Assembly (NCBI GenBank): GCA_040143965.1
Contig: JASJQH010000188.1
Coordinates: 1-22,323 of the forward strand
Direction of reading: 5' to 3'
Origin: Basidiobolus ranarum
Taxonomy: Eukaryota > Basidiobolomycota > Basidiobolomycetes > Basidiobolales
Length of the DNA stretch: 22,323 nucleotides
Positions 1 through 11,200 of this stretch are shown piece after piece. Position numbers and translations under genes: made by a program. The number at the start of each line of letters is the position of its first letter. The first letter of the stretch is position 1. The notes below the pieces were generated by a model. The model did no database searches. It had not been told where the DNA came from and was given only the letters and a program-made list of their open reading frames with translations.

Positions 1-594
1 CTGGTCTTTTGCCGTTTTCACGCAGCCCAAAAAGAATATGTCGGAAATTCAAAGTAGCTGCCATATCACGATTCCAAAGACGATGGTGAAGAGTACCGCC
101 AGAAGTCCCAGTAGTCTCGGTCATGGCATCCATACATTTTTGGTTTTTGCACCTAAATTGAAAACAATCAGCTTCGTTTTTTTTGACTTGCATATAAAAA
201 GCTTTTACCTTAACCAGAAGTTTTGAACTCATCAAGGAGGTATACCTGGAAGCCTTCTTCTCATTCTAATGCCTCTAATGGGCTCATGAAACTTCACATT
301 TCCGACAGTCCAGTTGCCGATTGTTATCACAGCATCATCGCCGAACTTTTTCCGAAGATTCCTGGCTAGTCGTTTGTCTGATTGCTGTCGATTTATAAAG
401 CTTGAAAGTTTCATTTTTCGGTTTTCTGTGATTTGAGAAGCGGAACGTACCGTGGCTTCCACCCAGTACCAGCGATTGAGCTTTTGACTGCTATAATCTT
501 TAGAGGTGGTTTCATAAAGAGAAGAGAAACAGCAATGCCTCTTTTTTAGTTTACAAATAGAAAAGTTTGTTAAGCATATACTCTCAAAAAACAT
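1..594 (-). mobile_element. Decayed TnpB/Fanzor-like RuvC nuclease (transposon relic), 3' part off the left edge
   Basis: Minus-strand conceptual translation gives blocks of the C-terminal half of a TnpB/Fanzor-type nuclease. Around 300-440 lies a region ending in FGDDAVITIGNW followed by KFHEPIRG, typical of the RuvC-II neighbourhood of these proteins in Mucoromycota. Just below it, in another frame (about 215-250), is GFQVYLLDEFKTS, the stretch that normally leads into the zinc ribbon. At 1-193 is a Cys-x4-Cys-x4-Cys piece followed by RLWNRDMAATLNFRHIL, which matches RuvC-III (NRD...A..N). The blocks are not in one frame, and the first CxxC knuckle expected after the DEF.TS stretch is absent, so the copy is dead as read; an intron could explain only part of this. 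No terminal repeats or target duplication could be defined because the left end lies outside the window. The family call rests on recalled family motifs, not on a search. Confidence 0.72.
487..530. repeat. Copy 1 of a 45-50 nt direct repeat (partner at 851-900)
   Basis: The stretch beginning ACTGCTATAATCTTTAGAGG inside the transposon relic is repeated about 360 nt away with only a few substitutions and small insertions. It lies in the 5' part of the relic's reading frame (SLYETTSKDY on the minus strand). Confidence 0.8.
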
Positions 595-850
595 GACGAG
601 TTACAGCAATGAATTGCACAATTTGTCTACAATTATTTTGTTCATTTATCTCATAGTCATCTTATTACGTTTGCTTAGGTAGTGGCTTAGCTCAGCTGGA
701 TTTGGTGGATTTGACTGATTCATTTGTGGCAAGATTGGTAGCTTAGGCACAAGAATGAATGCCAACATGTCATTTATGATCATTAATTGTATGCCCATCA
801 TACTCTCGACGTTCTGTCTATATGCATATGATCAACAAACAAAAGTGCCC

Positions 851-900
851 ACTGCTCTATAATCTTTAGAGGTGGTCCCATAAAGAAAAGGAAGAGAAAA
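851..900. repeat. Copy 2 of the 45-50 nt direct repeat (partner at 487-530)
   Basis: It begins ACTGCTCTATAATCTTTAGA and then follows copy 1 through GGTGGT..CATAAAGA and GAAGAGAAA. The same orientation and the lack of similarity outside the unit suggest either a local duplication or a second, smaller fragment of the same transposon family. Confidence 0.8.
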
Positions 901-959
901 ACTTATTATAACTTTTTCTTAAATACATCACTGATATATTGTCTTTTAGCTGATTATTT

Positions 960-1130
960 TTGTTTAATGATGCCAACAATAATGTCTGAAAAAGAACCGG
1001 GTTTTGTCTCAAAAATAAGAGCAAATCATCTCATTTTTTGTGTTGTACACGTCCCAGAAGAAGAGGTGAATCGTTTTCAGATCATCTCAATTGGATTTCC
1101 AATCGTCTCATTTTAGAGTAAAACACTGTA
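960..1130. mobile_element. Possible solo end of a DNA transposon
   Basis: The segment has the repeated motif ATC(A/G)TCTCA at 1025, 1081 and 1102, an ATTGG/CCAAT inverted pair at about 1090-1103, and a terminal-looking AGTAAAACACTGTA followed by TA repeats, a common Tc1/mariner insertion context. Read on the minus strand the outer end would be TACAGTGTTTTACTC. No matching inverted end was found in the window and there is no transposase, so this is only a suspicion based on composition and motif layout. Confidence 0.25.
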
Positions 1131-2377
1131 TATATATATGTGGTAGAATTGTCATGGTGATTCGGTAGGGTTAGGGTTACGCTACATTCAAGTCATAAAC
1201 ATTTGTGGTCAAGCACCATTCCGATTTATTTACAGAAATATACCAAGGTCCCCAAGTATTCTACCAAAAATAATGCTCTAATATTAAAAGTGTCCAGTCA
1301 TAACTATTACGTTATTTTAATTTCAAGGGCGGCACACCAACTTTGATTTCACTTTGTAAAAGGATGGACTTTAGATATTGATCTATTGAAGTCCAATCTT
1401 ACTATGAGCAAAGAGTGTCTTACAGCTTCTAAGGAATTTCCCATCAAGTTATTTTGACTTGAAATTATTCTCTTTTAGTTAGCATTTAGCTTGTAAGCTT
1501 TTACATCGGTCAAGTTATTTCAAAAGTCCTACAATTTGTATGTGCGCTAACTAATTTTCTTGAACGAAACCCCGTTTCCTTTCGTATTGAAAATCTCCCT
1601 TGCATGCTCAGAAATATCTGAAGGATTTTCAAAACTGAATGAAAATCTTCAATGACATCCAGTCACATAACTAATAGATGAGGTATAAAAATTGAGTTGA
1701 TATTCCAAAAGGTCAGAAATATCCATAGATTCCTCTCCTAGCTCAACTCCTTGGCCTTTGTCAAAATATTACTTCCATCCTTGAAGAGATGAAGCTCAGT
1801 TATTCATAATTACCGGTCAAAAGGTCAGAAGATGTGTTTGTATTACTCCTAAAGTACGTTCATTATAGAAATAAAGACGATTAGATACTATAGTAACAAT
1901 AAATAGAATTTTCAATAATAAGTAACGTACTAGTAGCCAAGGAACCCTTTGAAATGGATGGGTACAATACTACTAACAAATTTAAATCTAAAAGTATATT
2001 TGACATGACCTGATCTAGGAATGACACCTAAAGTCCAATCGGAATGTATGTTCACAGGTCGATTATTTCCAAATCTTGATTGGGATTATACTAAATATGC
2101 CTTGCTTAGCCCACTGGTTTGCTGACATTCTGCCCCTATTTGACCGACTATATTTCATGAAAATAGTGCAGGTTATCAGCTATCAACCAGCTTAACAATG
2201 CATTGTTACTGAAGTACATGAAACATGTGTTACACTCACGAGTCTGTTAGCCTACAAGTCAAGAAGTAAGAAATAATATAGGCGCATGGTGAACAGGTAA
2301 TTGGGCAAATCAGATTATCTTGTAAGACATCATATTGACCTCATATGCATGACAGGGTAATATGTTACATGGCTGAG

Positions 2378-2402
2378 ATCATGGGAGCGATAAGCCCATG
2401 AT
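2378..2402. repeat. Perfect 8-bp inverted repeat, potential hairpin
   Basis: ATCATGGG at 2378-2385 and CCCATGAT at 2395-2402 are separated by nine bases. No U-run follows and no gene ends here, so it is not a terminator. The function is unknown and chance is possible. Confidence 0.5.
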
Positions 2403-2992
2403 AACGCTTTAATTGCCAAGTTCTCGCTTATATCCGCCACATGGACAAACCCAAACTACCTTGACAAACTGCCGCTACAAGCAACAGTGGTTAAAATGAA
2501 CCTCCATCGAGAAGTATATGTCTGCCAGCTCAAGAGTACATTTATTACCACTATTAGCTACAATCTAGTGACTAAAGATTGTGTCAACTAAATATAAAGA
2601 TACATTAATGGCCAATCACATAGCACAAGCTACTTTCTACAATCGATGCTTGCAATTCCAATCTCAGATAAGCCAATGAAGTTCCGACTTCATTTCGCAG
2701 AGTATTGCATTATGGGGTTTTGACCTAAATTGAACCTAGCAATTATCCAAACTCCATTAGACAACTATTACTTACAAACATAGCTAGTAGCTTCACAATA
2801 TATGTCCAATCATTGAAACACATTGAAAAAAAAATGCCGGATCCCCTGAAATATCTCAAAATCTCAACAAATCCCCACCCCTTTAACTACTACTTCCTTT
2901 TTAACTGATTTAGGGGTGTGTGAACTCTTCTTTACTTCAAAAGGATCATTATAGTACTTTTCTACGTTTCATTTGTATACTTTTTTATCAGT

Positions 2993-5079
<2,087 letters not shown>

Positions 5080-6221
5080 GCAACCACGGTCCTTTTTAGA
5101 TGTGTAGAGCTATTGGAGGGCAAACGATCTCTTTGCAACATATCTTAATCTACGCGCTCTATTGTATACTAGCTTCGTTCAGAGATTCAACACTTCTTCC
5201 TCTTGTCCAAACCTGGAACACGAGATATTTTTCTTAAGACGACGATGATAAAATGATGTCACGCGGCCGCTATATCGAGAAACTATATTAATATGCTTTA
5301 CGTTAGCCACCGTGCAAGTATCCTCACCCTATTTGCATGGCGACACTTTATGTTGATTTATTGTATATGCATATATAATCCATCCATACTATTTTTTTGA
5401 TTTTTTGCATAATCCACCTATTGTTGCAATATAGAAGCCGTATTTCTACATTTTTTGATTTCCACTGTCATTCCTTCGCTTTCTTCAATTATGTATTTTT
5501 ATTTTCGTCTTCTGATCTTTTTAATTTTTCCCCTCTTTCATGGCACTTAACGAAGATAGAACCCAGTAATCAGCCGCATCCTATATTAACAAGTAATTTG
5601 CTACTCCATCTCCCTACTATTTACTCTACGATCACACTATCATTACATTTACTACGCTCAATAAACTGTAGATGTATTATTATCTCCCATCCTCCAATCC
5701 ACAGCCCATCTGCCAAGACACTGACGAGGCATACTGGATATTAATCATGAATTGGAACACTACCGCGAGAATCTTCCACAATTCAATCATCTCTTTTAAG
5801 GATTTCCAAATGCAGTAAGAATATTCTAAATATATCCATTTATGAAAGAAGAAAATAGCTAATGACGCTATTTTTGCCAGATACCTACGCCTTGAAACAG
5901 CGTGTTATTTTTGGACTTACTAAAGAATTCTAATCTGATTTCCCCAGACTTCGCCACCTTATAATTGGTCTTGGTAGATGAGAGATTTGATATCCTGGTC
6001 ACTTTTAATATTAGCATTGCACTGAATTATTGGTTTTGTGGATGTTCTTCTCAATTTTATTTTCACTTCACCTTTAACCTTTGCCAACGTAAAATCTCAT
6101 TTTTGAAATTCTTCCTTGGTTTCTTCAATTGCCCTTTTATTATTTTTGCTTTCAATATTTTTGTTTATATTTTTGTTGTTTTCTTTGTTTCAACTGTAAA
6201 ATCTAAAACAGCTCCTGAATT
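5080..6221 (+). other. Spacer between DED1 and ERD1 (3' and 5' untranslated regions)
   Basis: About 1.1 kb. The first part is the DED1 3' region, with TATATGCATATATAA near 5365 as a plausible processing signal. The part from about 5390 to 6220 is very pyrimidine rich on the plus strand (long T and CT runs), typical of a fungal promoter/5' UTR. Open frames at 5397-5744 and 5965-6255 are low-complexity Phe/Ser/Leu-rich products of this composition, not genes. Confidence 0.6.
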
Positions 6222-7593
6222 ATGTTTGACATATTGTCAACTGCTGTTCCCCTAGAATATCGTGCTTTGTTATTAATAGATCTCGGTGTATGGGGCTGGG
6301 GTTTTAACCTTCATATACTCGAGAATATCGGTATTGATGTTCGATTGTTATTCAATTTGGATGAAACTCGAAAGTTACCTCATCAAGTGATTTACCGCAT
6401 TGCTTTTGTGTTTACTTTCATCACTCTTTTCGGCCTTTGGATTTTCTGGAAGGTGGCCGAAAACGGACAAAATGCTTCGATCGTCACTGGCTTGTGCTAT
6501 TTTTCTGTTCTGTTTTTAACACTCTCTCCGTTCAATATATTCCATAGGAAAACTCGCTTCAATTTTCTAAGGTAATTGCTTATTTTTGGTTTTGACTTTC
6601 TATTGTTAACGTGAACTAAACTATTCCATAATTAGCGCCCTCAAACGAGTTATATTCTCTTCTCTTCGTTCAGAGGTTTCGTTTGGTGATGTAATACTAG
6701 CTGATATTTTGACAAGTTTTGCGAAAGTCGGAGTGGGAATCTACATCGCATTCTGCACCTTTCTTTCTTTCACCGATTCCGCTGAACTTTCATCTTCTGG
6801 TAGCTCCTCTGACCATTTCAAACTGGACATCATGGCTCCACTAATCACTGCGTAAGTTCTTCCCTTAGCGTCTGTTCTTTAGTCTTTTGACCTCATACTC
6901 ATATGTATTAAACATTATATAGATTGCCCTTTATTTTTAGACTGCGTCAATGCATCTCGGAGTACCTATCTTCCCGAGATTCAGGTTCTAGACATTTGGC
7001 TAATGCTATAAAATACGCCTCGGCCTTTCCCGTAGTATTTTTTTCAGCTCTGATGCATCGTGAGGATGAGGATGAAAACAGTATACTATTTTCCCTATGG
7101 TATTGAGCATTTGACTGAATATATGTATAATAACGATTACTAAACAATTTCAAATGAATTTAGGCTTATGTTTGTTTTGTTTAATTCCATCTATTCATTT
7201 TACTGGGATGTAGTCATGGATTGGGACTTGGGGAATACACCATCCCAACAGAGTAAAAGTTCATTTCCCCCGTTGTTGCGACCGGTCTTGATGTTCCAAG
7301 AGCCAAGCATCTACTACTTGACCATCCTGTTGGATTTCTTTCTTCGCACTAGCTGGTCCTTGAAGTTATCAGATCACGCCCATTTGAAAGAAATCATTGC
7401 CAGTGGGTTTGTCATGGAGGGCGCCGAAATAATGAGACGTTGGTTATGGGTCTATTTCAGAGCGGAAAAAGAGTGGATTACTAAAAGATATGGTTCATCA
7501 ACTTTACGAGATTCCGCTAAATTCCATAACAATATCTACGCTCTTCAACACAATCGTATTGACGATTCTAATGACATGCCCTTGTCCCCTTAA
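6222..7593 (+). CDS. ERD1: Erd1-like EXS-domain membrane protein (Golgi)
   Basis: In yeast, Erd1 is a Golgi membrane protein needed to retain ER luminal proteins and glycosyltransferases, linked to recycling of phosphate from the Golgi lumen; its EXS domain is shared with XPR1/SYG1 phosphate exporters. Four exons are inferred: 6222-6571, 6636-6851, 6923-7099 and 7164-7593, all with phase-consistent GT...AG introns (64, 71 and 64 nt), giving about 390 residues. The start at 6222 gives MFDILSTAVP, followed at once by a first hydrophobic segment (LLLIDLGVWGWGFNLHIL), as in the family. EXS signatures span the splice joints: LSPFN, LPFIFRLRQCISEYLSS, NAIKYASAFPVV, and FNSIYSFYWDVVMDWDLG in the last exon. 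Several hydrophobic helices are evident. It lacks the N-terminal SPX domain of XPR1, which favours ERD1. The 5'-flanking sequence is T rich. Confidence 0.92.
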
Positions 7594-8271
7594 TACACCT
7601 GTACAACTAACCAATCGATTCCGAATAAATATCGGGGTATTAATTTTTAGAACAAATCAAAGCTCGAATGTCTTAGATTAATTAAGCATTCACTCGTAAG
7701 ATATAAATAAACTTCAATATTTTTATAATCTAAAAGTGCTTTAATGGCCATCGTCCAAATGAACTGCACAATTGGAGATATATTCCATCAATAAAAGTCA
7801 TGAGTTCGTACTTTTAGGAATGATATGTACTGATCATTCGATCGCATTATAACCGCGTTTGTAATCTCATTACCCAAGAACATCTACACATAGGTTGATG
7901 TCGTATCGAGTCTTATAGTCACAGTAAAACATGGTACATAAAACATATAGAAGACGCTATTATTAGTGAGTTGAAATTAGACTACAATACTGCGCCGTGT
8001 TGAAACTCGCTTCGTCGTTTGAAAGCGTTTCGGCCAAACGAATGGTTTCTTCAGACATTTTATATCGTTATCGAACACTAAACAATATATTGTCCGAAAT
8101 CTTGGTGAAACAATCCCACTACCTACATGTTGCATGCTTTTTCTTTTTCAAGTTTTACTTCTGATATGATTTCGGAACTACTAATTGATCCAGTACTGGT
8201 AGCTTAATCAATATATAAGACCGAATAACCCTATAGAGCAATTATCCTTAGATGTGCTCTGGTGCCATTCA
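7594..8271 (+). promoter_or_regulatory. Upstream region of the multicopper oxidase gene with TATA box
   Basis: This 680-nt spacer holds the ERD1 3' region and the oxidase promoter. A good TATA element, TATATAAG, lies at 8212-8219, about 40 nt before the first ATG. A CpG-rich patch with an imperfect palindrome (CGTTTCGGCCAAACG) lies at about 8026-8040, in contrast to the AT-rich surroundings. No recognised copper- or iron-response element could be assigned. Confidence 0.5.
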
Positions 8272-8275
8272 ATGA
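8252..8275 (+). promoter_or_regulatory. Seven-codon upstream ORF overlapping the oxidase start (ATGA)
   Basis: An ATG at 8252 opens MCSGAIQ and stops at 8273-8275. This stop overlaps the oxidase ATG at 8272 in the arrangement ATGA, so ribosomes finishing the small ORF would be placed on the main start. Whether it is translated depends on where transcription begins; the TATA box is only about 35 nt upstream, so the leader may be very short or may start inside it. Confidence 0.4.
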
Positions 8276-11200
8276 TGTCCAATATAGACTCCATGAGATA
8301 TGGATATCATCAACATGGGGGTATTCGTCCTTTGATGTATTTGGTACTGTTGCTCTTATCGTCAAGTTTACTACTTCCCGAAGCGTCGGCTTTCAGGAAC
8401 ACCGAAAAAGCTCGCTATTGGGATCATTCCTCTAATCCGTATCATACGGAGAGAGGAAAAAGTAATTCGAGAATGAGGCAGCGGCTTATTCCGCAAACTC
8501 GCTTATATGAGGTGGCTGCAATTCCGATGCCAATTGTATTCAACGCATGGGGAGACTATGATCCAAAGGGGCTTATGTTCACTTTAGAGCAAAATCTCGA
8601 ATATCTGAGCGGTCTACGTGAGCATGTGCTAGATTTAGTCAGTCAAAATTCCACTGAGTTGCCTATGGACTCTCTGGTTAAACCACTCGTGTTACGTTGT
8701 AATAAAGGCGATAAGATGTACATTAAATTCAAGAATTATATTGAAGGAAGTCAAGTCGGATTACATCCTCATATCGGGGAGTATGATATTGACGACGATG
8801 GAACTGCCGTCGGAAGCAATTCTAACATATTGTCAAGTTTCGGAGAAGAGAAGGAGTATACATGGCCTTGTATACATGAAGGAACTTTCATGATATCTGA
8901 CGGTGGTGACTATGATGGCTCTGATGATGGCACTATTGTGCATGGTCTCTTTGGTGCCATTATTGTTGAACCTAGAGGATCTCTTTGGACGGATCCAACT
9001 ACCGGTGAACCAACTGTAGATGGTATACATGTTGATATACATCCTTATCCATTGCATGGTGGCTGCCCTAAAAAGGACAATTATTATGAAGAAGATCCTA
9101 AATATTCTCATCCTGACTGTCCTTTCAGAGAGTTTTCGCTTTTCTTCCAAGATAAAGTTGGAATCCAAAACAAACGTCCCCCAACTGCTGATCCATGCAA
9201 GGGCCCTGATCAGACAGGAATCCCTAGAATTAACATTTTCAATTATCGCTCTGAGCCGATGAAAAACCGTGAACTGGCTTTATGGCGCAAGATAAACGAA
9301 GGGTTAATAACGGATGTAAATGGTGAAGAGCAACATCATTCCAGTTGGTTGTTTGGAGATCCAGCCACTCCAATATTTCGTGCATATGCTGGTGATCCTG
9401 TCAAGTACAGAGTTATTGACACTGGTATAACCGAAACTCACGTCTTTCATTTGCATGGACATCAGTGGAGTTCAGGAAGAGGTGATCGAGAGAGTACAAT
9501 TGTTGACTCATTTTCATTGTCGCCCTTAACTACTTGGTATGTGGACATTCATTACGGGGCTGGGTCTAGATTGAAGACTATCGGCGATGTGATTCTCCAT
9601 TGTCACTTATACGCTCACTTTGCAACTGGAATGTGGAGCATCATGCGAGTCATAGATCGTTATGAGGATGGTACAGATACTTATCCGGATGGATCTCCGA
9701 TTCCTAGATTGATTCCATTACCAGGTAGACCCCATCCTCCTTTAAAAAATGAGCGTCAGCCAGGTTTCCCCAACTTCATTGCTGGTACGCCCGGACAGAA
9801 ATCTCCTAGAGTTCCTTGGCCAGTAGAACTCTTTGGTGAAATTCCAGAAGGCTCTGACTACCGTCCTGCAACTGAAATAGAGATAGCTAGTATGAACTCG
9901 GATCCACAAATAGGAAACACTTTCACTCTGATTCCCACCCCTCGCGAGGTAACATCCCACTTTTTCAACGTCAGTATTATGACTCGCAGCGTTGAGTACA
10001 ATAAGTACGGATGGTATTATCCTCATGGTCATATGTATGCACCAGTAGAGAAAGTTCAACCAGATCCTGGGCACCCTGCTAGATACGACCCATTTACAAT
10101 GCGTGTTACCCAGAAGAGTGTCGCTGTAAGTCAGTACAACAACAACCTTCCACAGGTTATCAATGCCACAGCCTTTGATGCACAATTCCCTAGGTGTGAA
10201 GCAGTTGCTCATGAAGGTGAAGCTGGTATGCACGTGCATCTTGTCAAATTTGATGTATTGTCTAGTGACGGGGCGTCTGTAGGTTGGAATTTTATCAGTG
10301 GCGCGCGATATGGTAAATATCTCGTTAATCGTTGGTGGATTGACGATGCTTTGGGTCATGTCTTCTTTCACGATCATTTGTTCGCTAATTTCCGCCAGAA
10401 GAAAGGACTTTATGGTATCGCACCTGTATCACCTGAAGGATCCAAGTTCTACGATACTGTCGAAGCAAAGAAGGAGCAGCGCTATACACCCAGCGCAATA
10501 GTGGTAACTCCTAAGGAATCATTCCGAGAGCAAGTTCTCTTCATTGGTGATTTCACACCGGCATTTTATGCCAATGGCACTGCAATCCATCCACCTATTC
10601 GAAATGAATTGCAGGATCAAGGTATCGTTGTTATGAATTATAGAAATGAGCCACTGGTAGAAAGGAAAGGACTGGATCCTTCCGAGTGGTTCAGTAGTAA
10701 AAATCAATACGGAGATCCTTCCACTACATTATTTGAAGCTTACCGCGGAGATAATATCATTGTGCGTCTTGTACAAGGTGCTCACGATAAGCCGCATAGC
10801 TTCGAGATGCATGGAATGCGTTGGCAAAAGTTTAACGATATTTCAAAAGTTAACGTTACAAGTCAACAAACCATAGGGGTTTCTGAAGGTTTTACATTCA
10901 GAATTCAAGCTGATTATAGTGCAGGTGACCACATTTACAAACTTGGCGGCATTGATGATTTGTGGATTGGTAATTGGGGCATAACTCGTGTGTATGATAA
11001 ACCACAAAAACACTTGGCCAAAATTCCAGGATCTGGTGATATGGTATCTTCTTTCTATCATTCGTCTTCACTGAAGAACATAGCACAGAACAGATATTCC
11101 AATACGAGGACTTCTGCAAGAGAGACCAGTAAATATAAGACAAGAGTAAGTGATGTGCGCAAATATTTCCTAACTGCTAAGCGGCAAGAAATTGTATACA

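Larger units (their letters stand above)
595..2992. other. Long AT-rich stretch without a convincing gene
   Basis: No open frame of meaningful length with coding character was found on either strand, and no tRNA-like B box was seen. The stretch contains the second copy of the direct repeat (851-900), three ATC(A/G)TCTCA motifs (1025, 1081, 1102), a possible transposon end near 1127, a perfect 8-bp inverted repeat (2378-2385 and 2395-2402), and the DED1 upstream region. A short minus-strand segment near 1740-1800 reads as coding-like for about 20 codons but has no supported continuation. Confidence 0.6.

Noticed and set aside
1165-1180. Telomere-like TAGGGTTAGGGTTA
   Set aside because: It has only about two units, with no further degenerate repeats nearby; chance is sufficient.
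5397-5744. 115-codon plus-strand frame upstream of ERD1
   Set aside because: It consists of low-complexity Ser/Leu/His/Phe from a pyrimidine-rich spacer, with no family features and no splice links to ERD1.
5965-6255. 96-codon plus-strand frame overlapping the ERD1 start
   Set aside because: It is Phe-rich translation of T-runs in the ERD1 leader and overlaps the ERD1 start in another frame.
9742-10377. 211-codon minus-strand open frame inside the oxidase gene
   Set aside because: It is fully antisense to the conserved domain 2-4 coding sequence, shows no domain and has the biased composition of a shadow frame.
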